Below are positions 18,109-27,653 of a DNA stretch of 64,000 nt, piece by piece. A program made the translations under genes and the position numbers. The DNA lies in the NCBI GenBank assembly GCA_021774785.1, contig JAJFIQ010000003.1:27505-91504 (forward strand), read 5' to 3'. Numbering within the stretch: position 1 is the stretch's first letter; each line of letters begins with the position of its first letter. The stretch comes from Emcibacter sp. Lineage in GTDB: Bacteria > Pseudomonadota > Alphaproteobacteria > Sphingomonadales > Emcibacteraceae. The notes below the pieces were generated by a model. That model searched no databases. It was given only the letters and a program-made list of their open reading frames with translations, and was not told where the DNA came from.

Positions 18109-18672
18109 ATGGAACTCTCCCTCTCAATCCGTGAAGCGCAGGCAATTTTGAAACAACGCAATATGCTTATGCTTTTCTCCCTTGGTCTCATGGTTCTGAA
18201 TAGTTGGACCTGGATTGAATTACGTGGCCAGGAGGAGAAAATTATTCTCATTCCCACGCTTGATAGTGAGGTGATGATCTCAAACAAAGGCGTGTCTGCG
18301 GATTATCTGGAGCGGGTCACACGGGATGTGGTTGCCTTGATGCTCAACCGAACACCGCGTTCCTTGCCTTACTTTCAGGATCAGATTTTGCGGATCGTGC
18401 ATCCGGGCAGTTACGGTGATGTTAAAAGCCAGTTGGTCAAAATGGCCGATGAAGCCCGCAAGGGCGATATATCGACAATCTTTTTTCCCGTTCATATGAG
18501 CACTGACCCCGCGAACTTAACGTCTGAAGTGACCGGCGAACTGCATGTTTATGTGGGCAAGACCCGTGTGGCCAAAGATCGGCGTCATTACCGCATGACC
18601 TGGAACTATGCGGGGGTTCGTCTTTCCCTACTCAGTTTTGAGAATTTTGACGACAAGGAGCTTTCAGAATGA
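18109..18672 (+). CDS. traE: Conjugative transfer protein TraE
   Basis: A 187-residue VirB8-like scaffold protein. One transmembrane helix (about residues 20-36) is followed by a periplasmic domain with TraE landmarks (ISNKGVSADYLERVTRDVVALMLNRTP). Its stop overlaps the traK start by 4 bases (ATGA), giving translational coupling. It should link inner-membrane and periplasmic parts of the secretion channel. Confidence 0.93.
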   Translation: MELSLSIREAQAILKQRNMLMLFSLGLMVLNSWTWIELRGQEEKIILIPTLDSEVMISNKGVSADYLERVTRDVVALMLNRTPRSLPYFQDQILRIVHPGSYGDVKSQLVKMADEARKGDISTIFFPVHMSTDPANLTSEVTGELHVYVGKTRVAKDRRHYRMTWNYAGVRLSLLSFENFDDKELSE

Positions 18673-19436
18673 ACGGCAATTCAATATTACGAGGACTTTT
18701 CATAGGTATCTTCATTGTTACGGCTTTGCCGGTCATGGTTTATGCTGACCAGTTTCTTACCGCCGCTGATAATGCGACGCTTAGCGGTTCAGTAAGCCGG
18801 AGCGAGGTCACCCGCATTTCTTTTACGGGCGATGACGTGGCCTCTTTACAGAAGATCAAACCGTTAAATTCATTGGATGATTTTTCTGTTGCCCATGATC
18901 CGGTAACCGGTGACATATATGTGACGTTGCCCGAAAGATATTCCGGCAAATTCGTTAATTTCTTTGCTACTTCAAAGCGGGGCTATACCTATAAATTTGT
19001 TCTGAGGGTGAGCGATATTCCGGCCACCCAGATTTTTGTGCAAAATCCAGCCCTGGCTTCTGATCGTGCCCGGCAGTTCGAGCGTGCGCAGCCTTACAGG
19101 CAAACCCTTGTTAGATTGATGCGGGCCATGTGGAACCGGGAGGTGCTGCCCGGATTCAAGATAAAATGGCGGCGGGGACACAGGATCAAGGCCGGACCAT
19201 TGAAATACCGCGAGGTCGGTACTTACAACGGCAATGGTCTTGTTGGTCAGGTTTATGAGGTTCACAATAAGTCAAGGAAACCTGTTCACCTTTCAGAGGC
19301 AGCCTTTGAAACAGACAATATAACATCTAATATTTTGGCCATAAGCCTTCAGGCTCGCCATCTCGCCCCCAAAGCAAAAACGATTGTCTTTACCATAGCC
19401 TCAAAGCAGGGAGGTCATCCAAGTGGAAAGCAATAA
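18669..19436 (+). CDS. traK: Conjugative transfer secretin-like protein TraK
   Basis: A 255-residue exported protein. A signal peptide ends near MVYADQ, followed by the TraK domain (VTRISFTGDDVASLQ..., VTGDIYVTLPERYSGK). TraK is the VirB9-like partner of TraB and TraV in the outer-membrane core complex. It overlaps traE at its start and traB at its end, so the four genes are coupled. Confidence 0.9.
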   Translation: MNGNSILRGLFIGIFIVTALPVMVYADQFLTAADNATLSGSVSRSEVTRISFTGDDVASLQKIKPLNSLDDFSVAHDPVTGDIYVTLPERYSGKFVNFFATSKRGYTYKFVLRVSDIPATQIFVQNPALASDRARQFERAQPYRQTLVRLMRAMWNREVLPGFKIKWRRGHRIKAGPLKYREVGTYNGNGLVGQVYEVHNKSRKPVHLSEAAFETDNITSNILAISLQARHLAPKAKTIVFTIASKQGGHPSGKQ

Positions 19437-20628
19437 AAAAACACTAGACCGGCAATGGTTCTATGGCCTCGGCGCCATCGCCATAATACTTGGACTTATT
19501 GGCTTTCTGATCGTCTGGACCAATGAGCATAACTCAGGTGCCAACCGTGCTGAAAATCTGAAACGCAGTATGGATCTGGAAGGTCTGGTCTCTAAACCGA
19601 CACTTCGGGACGACTGGTTGAGCCGCAACGAACTTCGCCTTGAAGAAATGGAAAAACGCCTGAAAAAACTGGTCGATGATAAGGGTAAAAACAGCGATCT
19701 TCAGAAACGGCTTAATGCTGCGGCGAGTGAGAAGGAGGCTCTGGTCAAGGATGCAAAACATACTCTTGATGTTTATGAAAAACGTATCTCTGATCTTGAG
19801 CATACCGCTGCTGCGTCACAAAAATCGTCCAGGACAAAGACCCTGCCTCGTAGCAGACCTCCCTTTCAACCTACTGGTCCTGTCAGTGCGAAAGTTACAG
19901 GTTCCGTCACTTCGACGCGAACCGTAGAAATACTGCGTTTTGAGAGCGATGGGCCAGAAGATGTCTTACCAATCGCCTATGATGTTCGTAATTATTTACC
20001 GCCGAACGCTTACGTAAAAGCCAAAGTACTTGTGGGCGTTGATGCGACGGTGGGTGTGAAAGCACAAAATGATCCAAAGCCCGTCGAATTCCGTATCATC
20101 GGCCCGGCCTATTCGGCCAGTCATAATGGCAAACGTCTTGAGACAGATGTTGAGGGCTGCGTTGTTAACGGTGCTGCTTACGGCGAACTTTCCAGTGAAA
20201 AGATATTCGTCAAGCTCCAGAAGATGACCTGTCCTGATGGCCCGGGTCGGGTGGCGGTCGCTAATGTGGAAGGTTACCTCGCCTTTCAGGGCAAGGCCGG
20301 CATCCGGGGCCGTGTGGTGAGCCGTGAAGGGGATCTGGTGACACAGGCTCTCCTCGCCGGGATTGCCGGGGGATTTGGCCGTGGGTTTTCTGCCAATGCC
20401 AACAGTCAGTTTCGCAGCGTTGGCATTGGCTCTACGGACAATCAACTGTCTGCGCAGCAAATTCTCACCGGCGGTCTTGGTCAGGGTGTGGCCACAGCGG
20501 CGCAAACAGTCTCTGAATATCTCATTGAACGGGCCGAGCAATATCAGCCGGTGATTGAAATGCCAACTGGTGTTGAGGTCGAACTGGTGTTTATCAATGG
20601 GGCATACATCAGGAGATCAGGTTCATGA
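19423..20628 (+). CDS. traB: Conjugative transfer protein TraB (VirB10-like)
   Basis: A 401-residue channel protein spanning both membranes. One transmembrane helix near residues 12-30 is followed by a coiled coil (about 60-125, rich in Lys/Glu heptads), a short proline-containing linker and a VirB10/TraB domain (LPPNAYVKAKVLVGVDA..., ending VEVELVFINGAYI). GTG 19423 is the start, with GGGAGG upstream. Its stop overlaps the next small gene by 4 bases. Confidence 0.93.
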   Translation: MESNKKTLDRQWFYGLGAIAIILGLIGFLIVWTNEHNSGANRAENLKRSMDLEGLVSKPTLRDDWLSRNELRLEEMEKRLKKLVDDKGKNSDLQKRLNAAASEKEALVKDAKHTLDVYEKRISDLEHTAAASQKSSRTKTLPRSRPPFQPTGPVSAKVTGSVTSTRTVEILRFESDGPEDVLPIAYDVRNYLPPNAYVKAKVLVGVDATVGVKAQNDPKPVEFRIIGPAYSASHNGKRLETDVEGCVVNGAAYGELSSEKIFVKLQKMTCPDGPGRVAVANVEGYLAFQGKAGIRGRVVSREGDLVTQALLAGIAGGFGRGFSANANSQFRSVGIGSTDNQLSAQQILTGGLGQGVATAAQTVSEYLIERAEQYQPVIEMPTGVEVELVFINGAYIRRSGS

Positions 20629-20900
20629 AAAAACGTCTGATCAAGTCATTTTTAAACTCTTTTGCAGCTTTGGTAATAGTGAAGGTTTCCCCTGCGATAT
20701 GGAGCCTTTTCCCCCCGGCCTGTCGTACCACTTCCTCCGATGAAAGGTCGGGTGCACCATATCGCACAACCTTGCTGGTTTCCCGTTTGGCATCTTTTCT
20801 GCCCTTAGCCCCCGAACAGGAGAGTGGTCGCGGGAAGCCAGCTTTTTTATCACAGTTTTTGCCAATATCTTTACCAATAATATTAAAGGATTCATCATGA
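20625..20900 (+). CDS. Small coupled gene between traB and the DsbC gene, unknown
   Basis: A 91-residue frame whose ATG overlaps the traB stop by 4 bases and whose stop overlaps the next gene's ATG by 4 bases. That double ATGA overlap matches the spacing elsewhere in this operon and is the main reason to accept it. The N-terminus (KKRLIKSF, then a hydrophobic stretch to about residue 29) could be a signal peptide or membrane anchor; the rest is Ser/Pro/Arg-rich. I recognise no domain. It may be a coding artefact bridging two real genes. Confidence 0.5.
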   Translation: MKKRLIKSFLNSFAALVIVKVSPAIWSLFPPACRTTSSDERSGAPYRTTLLVSRLASFLPLAPEQESGRGKPAFLSQFLPISLPIILKDSS

Positions 20901-21730
20901 AAGCCTACAGTCAAATAATAGCACTTGGCATATTGGGTTTAACCCTTTCCGGCTGTCAGGAAAGAGGCCGACTGACCTATCACCTTGATACAGATCCGCA
21001 AGCCGCTATTCGCGCCGCACTGCCCGCGACAGACATCACCCATATTGATTGTGAAAAGTTACCCGGCCTTTGTGAGGTGGTAACGGGCAAAAACGTGTTC
21101 TATGCCACACCGGATGGTCACTATCTGCTTATCGGGCGTGTGTTTGATGTTCAGGCCCTCGAAGACCTGACCGAACCGGTTCTTCTGAAACTTGATCCTG
21201 GCCGTATGCTCTCAGGTGCTGTTGGTAACACTGTTGAGGTTGACAACAGGACGGGGTTGGCCCCAAAACCTCGCCTTCCTCAAAGGATAGCCTGGTCCGC
21301 GTTGCCGAAGGATAGTGCTGTTATCTGGGGCAAAATTGGTGCGCGCAAACTCGCGGTTTTCAGTGACCCAAAATGTCCCTATTGCCGGAGACTGTCGGCG
21401 GCACTGGAAGATATGAACGTTGAAGTTCATGAGTATTTTGTCAATTTTCTCGGCAGTCGATCCCTGTCCGCCGCCATTATCTGTGCTGATGATCCAGATG
21501 CCGTGCGACGCTCTGTGTTCGCGGGCGAAATCCCTGCCGCCGCGTCTCCTGACTGCGACACATCGGCTCTGGACCACAACGACCGGTTTGCTGCCGCTCA
21601 TACCATTCAGGGTACGCCAACGTTAATCAGCGCGGACGGACGTGTCTTGCCCGGATTTGCCGGGCGGCAGCAGCTTTTGGCCTGGCTCGGAAAGGAAACA
21701 CTTGGAGCAGGAAAAGGGGCCGCACAATGA
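20897..21730 (+). CDS. dsbC: DsbC-like thiol:disulfide isomerase lipoprotein
   Basis: A 277-residue exported protein with lipobox LSGC near residue 20, an N-terminal DsbC dimerisation-like part and a thioredoxin fold. The active site is Cys160-Pro-Tyr-Cys163 in SDPKCPYCRRL; the cis-proline segment is IQGTPTLISADG. DsbC homologues are common in MPF-F operons, where they fold Cys-rich components such as TraN and TraU, both encoded downstream. The lipoprotein signal suggests it works anchored in the membrane. Confidence 0.9.
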   Translation: MKAYSQIIALGILGLTLSGCQERGRLTYHLDTDPQAAIRAALPATDITHIDCEKLPGLCEVVTGKNVFYATPDGHYLLIGRVFDVQALEDLTEPVLLKLDPGRMLSGAVGNTVEVDNRTGLAPKPRLPQRIAWSALPKDSAVIWGKIGARKLAVFSDPKCPYCRRLSAALEDMNVEVHEYFVNFLGSRSLSAAIICADDPDAVRRSVFAGEIPAAASPDCDTSALDHNDRFAAAHTIQGTPTLISADGRVLPGFAGRQQLLAWLGKETLGAGKGAAQ

Positions 21731-22236
21731 CATACTTTAAACTTATTGCCCTTATGGCGATCTCTCTCACCATGGCAGCTTGCTCCACGCTGGGCAGTAA
21801 TGTCTCTGGGGACTGGTCCTGCGATATCGGCAACGTTCCGGATATTAAAAGTAAATGTCCTACCATACATGAAATCGACGAGAAAATTCTCAAGTCTGAG
21901 AGTGTGCCGCCGGTTCCTGTCGCGGGGAAGTCTTTCCCCAAATTGCAGATCACAGCCGGTTTCTCCTTCACTGATGACTTGATCGCGTGGAACGAAGGCC
22001 CAACCCGGACCTCTGACCGGATCGGGCGCATCGTTATTATGCCGTTTGTGGATGCCAGTGGCATCTTTCATGACCGGGCGGTTGTTTATGCCGTGATGGA
22101 AGAAGGTACATGGAAACCAACCCCCAAAAAACTAATTCTCAAGGCACTCGTTTTCAGGAAACCGGTTTTTAAAAAATCTGTTCTTAAAAAGCCGGTTTTC
22201 AAAGAACTGGTTCCCAAGAAAAATGATAAGAAATAG
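21727..22236 (+). CDS. traV: Conjugative transfer lipoprotein TraV
   Basis: A 169-residue lipoprotein with lipobox MAAC near residue 19. The TraV pattern is present: two Cys in the N-terminal half and a C-terminal domain with RIGRIVIMPFVDASGIFHD followed by a Trp (EEGTWKP). TraV is the VirB7-like part of the core complex with TraK and TraB. The tail contains four near-identical short units of Lys-Pro-Val-Phe type (about residues 140-165), an unusual basic repeat. Overlaps dsbC by 4 bases. Confidence 0.87.
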   Translation: MTYFKLIALMAISLTMAACSTLGSNVSGDWSCDIGNVPDIKSKCPTIHEIDEKILKSESVPPVPVAGKSFPKLQITAGFSFTDDLIAWNEGPTRTSDRIGRIVIMPFVDASGIFHDRAVVYAVMEEGTWKPTPKKLILKALVFRKPVFKKSVLKKPVFKELVPKKNDKK

Positions 22237-22245
22237 GAGCTGATT

Positions 22246-24777
22246 ATGGTACGGGAAATGCTCAATAAATTAATCGGGAATTTGTTCGGCGATTCCGGAA
22301 GGGCAGACAGGGCGCAGCCCGGTCTTGACGCCAATTTCCTTGCCGACATTCTGCCCTACCGGGTTTATGACAAGCGGCGCAAGTTATTCTTCAACCGGGC
22401 AAGTTCTGGCTTTATCATCGAGATATCACCGTTTCTGGGCGCTGACGAGAAGGTGGTCTCCATCCTGACCGAATTCATGTCCCAGGCAATCCCCGATAAA
22501 ACCCATATCCAGATTCTCAACTGGGCATCGCCGCGTATCGGGGCAATCACCAACCGCTGGCTGGCACCCCGGTGCCGGACGGGCGGCATTTACGCAAAGC
22601 TGGGGACAGAACGGGCGCGCTATATTGACGGCGGAGCCTGGGACAGCCTTTCCACCCACGCGCCCTTCCATGCCCGCACCTTTAGAACCCTCATAGCCGT
22701 TGGTATGGAAGGCAACGAGGATGATGGGCGGATTGATGGCCTTCTCAGCCTGCGGGATGGTCTTCTGGCCAATCTCGCGTCTTTAAGTGTTGCGACAACG
22801 ATCTTTTCACCGGAAGACCTGATTTCCTTTCTGGGTGAGATTATTAATATCTCGGAAACCGTAACCCCTGATGACGGCAATTATGTGCCGACAGATCCCA
22901 TCAATACGCAGATTGCAAAGCCGGATACGTCAATTATCACCGAACCCGGACGGCTCATGATTGAGACCATTACAGAAACGGATTACCCGGATCACCCCCA
23001 CGGCGAATGGCAGTCAGACCGCATTGACGTGCGCTGTTATTCGGCACCGAATTTGCCCGAAGAATGGGCGCAGTGGAAATCGGCGAGGCTGATTGGCGAC
23101 CCGTTTAATGACCAACTGCGTTTTCCCTGCCCGGTCCTGACGGTGCTGTGCATTTCCTTTCCCGACCAGGCGGCTATCGAAGCCCGTGCCGGTATTAAAT
23201 TAGTCCGTGCCACACAGCAGTCTGAAACACCATTTGCAAAATATAATCCAACCCTCCATGAGATAGCCGAAGACTGGAAGTTTACCCAGCTAAAACTTAA
23301 AGAAGGCGAGAAACTGGTCAAGGCCGCTTATTTTGTTATGGCCTTCGCCCGTGACGGCGAAGGAGACGAGGTGGAGCGCACCCTTCGCGCACTCTATAAA
23401 GCAGCAGGCTGGACCCTGGCTTTTGAACGCTATGTCCAACTTCCCACCTTCACAGCGGCTTTTCCGTTAAGCCTTGCGGATGGTCTTGGCAGCGATTTGC
23501 AGATGATGAAAAGGCTCCAGACCCGGCTCACTTCCACCTGCGTTAATATCGCGCCGGTACAGGGGGAATATCTGGGCCATAAGGAGCCGCATCTGATGTT
23601 GCTTGGTCGGCGCGGCCAGCCATTTTTCTGGTCGCCGTTCGGCAATTCATCAGGCAATCACAATGTGGCCGTTCTCGGCGCGTCCGGATCCGGCAAGTCG
23701 GTACTCATTCAGGAGATTGTTACCAGCCTGCGCGGGGCAGGAGCGCGGGTTTTTATCATCGATGACGGACGCTCGTTTGAGCATAGCGTCAAACTTCAGG
23801 GCGGCAGGTTTGTTGAGTTCCGCCTTGAAGCCGGAATTTGCATCAATCCCTTTTCCATGGTCGATGCGGTTCTCGCCAAAAGCGACAAGGATTACCGCAT
23901 GGAAGTGCTTGAGCTGTTGAAGCTTACCGTGCTCCAGATGTGCCGCTCGAACAGCCAGGCCAGTGATTCCGAGAAAGGACTGATCGAAAGCGCCATCGTC
24001 CATGTCTGGAACACTCAGGCGGATGAAGGCGATATCGATAAAGTGGCTGATTATCTGCATCACCTCAAGGATGATGAGCAGGCGCGAGATCTGGCACGTT
24101 CCTTAATCCCCTATACAAGCGGCGGAGCTTACGGCGAATATTTTAATGGCCGGGCCACCGTCACCATTGATAATGACCTGATGGTTTTTGAGATGGCCGA
24201 ACTGGAATCCAAGAAAGATTTACGCTCGGTCATATTGCTTAGCGTTCTGTTTCTGATCAATAACGCCATGCACGCGGAAGGCCGTGACAGAAAGAAAGCC
24301 CTCGTTATTGATGAAAGCTGGGCTTTGCTCGGAGACGGATCGACCGGTGAATTCATCGAAGGATTTGCGCGCAGGTGCCGTAAATACGGCGGCGCACTGA
24401 TCACGTCCACCCAGTCGGTCAATGACTTTTATAAAACCGAGGGTGCCAAGGCGGCTTACGAAAATTCTGATTGGGTATTGGTGCTGTCCCAGAAATCAGA
24501 GTCCATTGCGGAACTGAAACGCTCCGAGCGCATTATCGTGGATCGTTATCTGGAAGAACTTCTGGAAAGCCTGCGGGTATCAGACGGAGAATTTTCGGAA
24601 GTGGTGATCCACGGCCCAACCGGCAGTCATATTGGTCGGCTGGTGCTCGATCCCTTTTCGGCAGCACTCTATAGCTCATCACCCGCAACCTTCGTTGCCA
24701 TAGATCGCCTGGTTGCTTCCGGCGTGCCTTTGAGAGATGCGGTTCTTCAAGTCTCTAATCAGGGAGATCTGTCATGA
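22246..24777 (+). CDS. traC: TraC, VirB4-type conjugation ATPase
   Basis: An 843-residue cytoplasmic ATPase that powers pilus assembly. An N-terminal TraC domain is followed by the ATPase domain with Walker A GASGSGKS (residues 478-485) and Walker B LVIDE (686-690), then SWALLGDGSTGEFIEGFARRCRK, typical for TraC. Start ATG 22246 has TAGGAG upstream. The stop overlaps the next gene's start by 4 bases. Confidence 0.96.
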   Translation: MVREMLNKLIGNLFGDSGRADRAQPGLDANFLADILPYRVYDKRRKLFFNRASSGFIIEISPFLGADEKVVSILTEFMSQAIPDKTHIQILNWASPRIGAITNRWLAPRCRTGGIYAKLGTERARYIDGGAWDSLSTHAPFHARTFRTLIAVGMEGNEDDGRIDGLLSLRDGLLANLASLSVATTIFSPEDLISFLGEIINISETVTPDDGNYVPTDPINTQIAKPDTSIITEPGRLMIETITETDYPDHPHGEWQSDRIDVRCYSAPNLPEEWAQWKSARLIGDPFNDQLRFPCPVLTVLCISFPDQAAIEARAGIKLVRATQQSETPFAKYNPTLHEIAEDWKFTQLKLKEGEKLVKAAYFVMAFARDGEGDEVERTLRALYKAAGWTLAFERYVQLPTFTAAFPLSLADGLGSDLQMMKRLQTRLTSTCVNIAPVQGEYLGHKEPHLMLLGRRGQPFFWSPFGNSSGNHNVAVLGASGSGKSVLIQEIVTSLRGAGARVFIIDDGRSFEHSVKLQGGRFVEFRLEAGICINPFSMVDAVLAKSDKDYRMEVLELLKLTVLQMCRSNSQASDSEKGLIESAIVHVWNTQADEGDIDKVADYLHHLKDDEQARDLARSLIPYTSGGAYGEYFNGRATVTIDNDLMVFEMAELESKKDLRSVILLSVLFLINNAMHAEGRDRKKALVIDESWALLGDGSTGEFIEGFARRCRKYGGALITSTQSVNDFYKTEGAKAAYENSDWVLVLSQKSESIAELKRSERIIVDRYLEELLESLRVSDGEFSEVVIHGPTGSHIGRLVLDPFSAALYSSSPATFVAIDRLVASGVPLRDAVLQVSNQGDLS

Positions 24778-25109
24778 AACATTACCTCCTTCAGGCGACG
24801 TGGTACCACATCAGATGTTTTATGCAGGTGAGTGTGTTTCTTCTCCATGCTGGACTACTGGTGCCTGGCCTGGTTTTTTGGGTCGCATTCATTCTTCTGC
24901 AGGGTGATATGACAGCCTTCGCATTGGCATCTGATAATCTGATCAGCCGATACCTAACCGCAAGTATGGCAGTACAACAGAATTTCCTAAACCTGCTCTG
25001 CGTAATAGCTACCGTGATTTATTTGATCGTAGCGGGCTTTCGCTGGCCCAACTTTTGGCGCGAAATCAAATCAGAAAATAAACAACGGAGGAAACAACGT
25101 GATGTCTGA
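24774..25109 (+). CDS. Two-helix membrane protein of the tra operon, unknown
   Basis: A 111-residue protein with two predicted membrane helices (about residues 17-40 and 65-88) and a basic C-terminus rich in Lys/Arg/Gln. It overlaps traC by 4 bases and trbI by 8 bases, so it belongs to the operon. I do not recognise a family. The two-helix shape and position suggest an inner-membrane accessory factor. Confidence 0.7.
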   Translation: MKHYLLQATWYHIRCFMQVSVFLLHAGLLVPGLVFWVAFILLQGDMTAFALASDNLISRYLTASMAVQQNFLNLLCVIATVIYLIVAGFRWPNFWREIKSENKQRRKQRDV

Positions 25110-25494
25110 CACACTATTGAAATGGCTGCTTATTGGTACCAACATTATCCTGCTGTTTATTTGCTGTCTTTTGACCTGGAATCAAATGAAAGTAATGCCT
25201 CAGAATATAGTGCAACTTTCAGTGAGATCACTCTTTGATGATTTTATGAAAGACCAGACGGAAAATGCTGACAGAGCCGTAATTGAAGCCAATACCGTGA
25301 ACTATTCGCGTGAACTGAATAATATTCTGAAAGAACTCTCGGAGCGGGAAAATATTGTCATTCTGGTTTCGGAAGCAGTGCTGTCGGAACATGTGCTGGA
25401 TATCACACCGGAAATAAAAGTGCTTCTTGAAAGGCGGTTGAAAGAGCGTGCCGGTTTCCGGATTATGGAAAAGGGGGCGCGCGAGGATGGCTAA
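25102..25494 (+). CDS. trbI: TrbI-like F-type conjugation protein
   Basis: A 130-residue protein with one N-terminal membrane helix (about residues 8-26) and a mostly helical periplasmic part ending in a segment like VILVSEAVLSE. Length (F TrbI is about 128), topology and place between traC and traW match TrbI, which affects pilus extension and retraction. GGAGG lies upstream of the GTG/ATG start. Sequence evidence alone is moderate. Confidence 0.65.
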   Translation: MSDTLLKWLLIGTNIILLFICCLLTWNQMKVMPQNIVQLSVRSLFDDFMKDQTENADRAVIEANTVNYSRELNNILKELSERENIVILVSEAVLSEHVLDITPEIKVLLERRLKERAGFRIMEKGAREDG

Positions 25495-25987
25495 GACCTA
25501 TACAAATAGTCGCTTCAAAAGCATGGCTGTTCTTACGGGCCTGATACTGTGCGTTGCGGTGGGCCTGTCCTCTTATCAGGCCACTGCCAATCAGATATTT
25601 GTCATCAACTATAGTGACAGCCTGCCCCATTGGGCTTTTGTCATTGATCGCGGGCGAGAGCCTCATGTGGGTGATATGGTTTTTTTCCTGCCGCCTGAGA
25701 ACCGCTTTTATGGCAAACGCCCCTTTGTCAAAACCATTGCCGCCGGTCCCGGTGACAGGGTCACAATCAGACAAAACCAACTCTTTATCAACGGCGAGCT
25801 ACTTTGCCTACTTCTTGATGTGGCAAAAGACGGGTCTCCGCTTCACCCTGGTCCCACGGGCATCATCCCTGACGGCCAGTATTTTATCCATTCAAACCAT
25901 GAGCGCAGTTATGATTCACGATATAGCGATATCGGCTGGGTGCCGACAGAACAGATCATTGGTATCGTCACAGACACGATCCTCTGA
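25487..25987 (+). CDS. Conjugative S26 signal peptidase (TraF/TrhF type)
   Basis: A 166-residue membrane-anchored serine peptidase. The catalytic Ser is probably Ser45 in NYSDSLPHW and the general base Lys82 in FVKTIAAGPGD; the closing box is SYDSRYSDIGWVP. ATG 25487 is preferred to 25448 because it gives a standard basic N-terminus and membrane helix and still overlaps trbI. Such peptidases mature the pilin in F-, SXT- and RP4-like systems, so the TraA-like prepilin at 17.4 kb is a likely substrate. Confidence 0.9.
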   Translation: MAKTYTNSRFKSMAVLTGLILCVAVGLSSYQATANQIFVINYSDSLPHWAFVIDRGREPHVGDMVFFLPPENRFYGKRPFVKTIAAGPGDRVTIRQNQLFINGELLCLLLDVAKDGSPLHPGPTGIIPDGQYFIHSNHERSYDSRYSDIGWVPTEQIIGIVTDTIL

Positions 25988-26621
25988 CCTGAACAGAAAA
26001 AAGCCTTTTGTAACCGTGGTGCTGGCCGCACTCTGGCTGACGGCTGTTGTTGATACGCAGGCAAAGGATCTCGGCGTTCACGGCGACCTGTTTCCCATTA
26101 CCGAACCGGATATTCTGATGGTTATCCGGGCGCGATTAACGGCACTCGGCAAAGCAGGTGAAATTGACCGTCTTAATTTTGAGTTTCGTGACCGTGCCGT
26201 GGCTTCCATCAAGCGTCCACAAGCCCCCGCTGGAATCCGGCATACCGACGTACCAAGACAGTGGTTTTTCGACCCGACGATCACAGTGGGCGAGGATTTG
26301 CGTGATAACGAAGGACGTCTGATCCATGCCGCAGGCACCAGAGTAAACCCGTTGGAGATTATGGGTCTGACCCAGAAAATACTGTTTATCGACGGCGATG
26401 ATACTGATCAGGTTGAATGGGCACTGACCCAAAGACGAGAGGCGGGACGGGCCAAGATCGTACTGGTGGGCGGGGCACCCCTTGAGTTGATGGAAAATCA
26501 CAAAATCCCCTTTTATTTTGACCAGCGTGGCCTTTTGACCTCACGTTTTCAGATCACCCAGGTTCCGGCAAGCATTGAACAGATTGGCAGTTTGCTGTCA
26601 ATTTCGGAGGTAAAGCCGTGA
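25959..26621 (+). CDS. traW: Conjugative transfer protein TraW
   Basis: An exported protein of about 220 residues. No ATG is suitably placed: TTG 25959 is the best standard codon, and CTG 25989 would remove ten residues. A basic, hydrophobic signal peptide ends near DTQAKD. TraW features follow: LGVHGDLFPITEPDIL at the mature start and a thioredoxin-like end (KIVLVGGAPLELMENHKIPFYFDQRG). TraW works with TrbC in pilus assembly. It overlaps the signal peptidase gene in another frame. Confidence 0.88.
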   Translation: MVSSQTRSSDLNRKKPFVTVVLAALWLTAVVDTQAKDLGVHGDLFPITEPDILMVIRARLTALGKAGEIDRLNFEFRDRAVASIKRPQAPAGIRHTDVPRQWFFDPTITVGEDLRDNEGRLIHAAGTRVNPLEIMGLTQKILFIDGDDTDQVEWALTQRREAGRAKIVLVGGAPLELMENHKIPFYFDQRGLLTSRFQITQVPASIEQIGSLLSISEVKP

Positions 26622-27643
26622 AGAATAAAATAATCAGACAAACCTTACTCATTACAGGATTTTTGATATTTGTTGCAACGGGTACGACGGCGGTTGCGCA
26701 AAATGTCACGGGTGGGTCCGGAACCTGCACAGGTCATTTCGTCAACCCCATTACTGACATTTGTTGGGAATGTCTGTTTCCGATCTCGCTTGGCTCAATT
26801 CATGTCTGGCCATCGGGAAAACCTGATCCCAAAAATCCCACATTGCCCATTTGCTTTTGCGGCACACCTATTCCCAGAGTTGGTCTTGCTTTTGGTTTTT
26901 GGGAGCCGGTTCGCCTTGTGGACGCCACTAAGAAACCCTGGTGTTTCCCTAACCTTGGCGGTCTTAGCCTGTCCCCCGGCATTAATATCGGCCTCAATAA
27001 GATGACGAGCCGGGACAATGCGCAGGACAAAGGTAATTGGGAGATTCACTGGTATATCTATCCGCTTATCTACTGGCTTGAAGTTGTCGTTGATTTTCTA
27101 TGTCTGGAAGCTGCGAGTTTTGACATTGCCTATATCTCCGAGCTTGATCCGCTGTGGCAGGATGATGAACTGACCTTTCTCATAAACCCGGAAGCGGCCC
27201 TGTTCGGGAGTTTGATCGCTCAGGCGGCCTGTGCCGCCGATTGTGTTGCGGCGACAGCCGGACTTCCCATTGATGAGCTATTCTGGTGTGCGGGATGCCA
27301 AGGCTCAATGTATCCGCTCAACGGTAATATACAGGCGGAATATGGCCAGATTCAGGGCAGTGTGCTTGCCGTTCAGCGTATGGCCTATAAGCTGCATCGG
27401 GAACTTGTTGCTTTTGGCACCATGGGATCAAAGGGGCTTTGTGCCAAATATCCCATGCCGATTATGCGCAAGCAGCAGTACCGTATTCAGCTTGTCAATC
27501 CGGTGCCCGCCGTCAGCGGCCCCAATACCTGCGTACCCATGGGGCGGTCCAATGTTTTGTTTGAATCTGGTCGTATGATACCTGTAATCGGTGAGGATTT
27601 TGGTTATTTGATTTGGCGCAAACGCAATTGTTGTGTGCTCTGA
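26618..27643 (+). CDS. traU: Conjugative transfer protein TraU
   Basis: A 341-residue exported, Cys-rich protein of mating-pair stabilisation. Landmarks include DICWECLFPISLG, the CFCGTPIPRVGLAFGFWEP segment and CAADCVAATAGLPIDELFWCAGCQG. GTG 26618 overlaps the traW stop. The signal peptide ends near AVAQN. The many Cys fit with the DsbC-like protein of the same operon. Confidence 0.95.
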   Translation: MKNKIIRQTLLITGFLIFVATGTTAVAQNVTGGSGTCTGHFVNPITDICWECLFPISLGSIHVWPSGKPDPKNPTLPICFCGTPIPRVGLAFGFWEPVRLVDATKKPWCFPNLGGLSLSPGINIGLNKMTSRDNAQDKGNWEIHWYIYPLIYWLEVVVDFLCLEAASFDIAYISELDPLWQDDELTFLINPEAALFGSLIAQAACAADCVAATAGLPIDELFWCAGCQGSMYPLNGNIQAEYGQIQGSVLAVQRMAYKLHRELVAFGTMGSKGLCAKYPMPIMRKQQYRIQLVNPVPAVSGPNTCVPMGRSNVLFESGRMIPVIGEDFGYLIWRKRNCCVL

Positions 27644-27653
27644 GGATAATATC

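Noticed and set aside
19996..20541. Minus-strand 181-codon frame inside traB
   Set aside because: It lies fully opposite a clear traB coding sequence and has no family signature; a shadow frame.
25554..25958. Long N-terminal extension of the traW frame (from 25554)
   Set aside because: It overlaps the signal peptidase gene in another frame, and TraW has its signal peptide only from about 25989; the extension is frame read-through.
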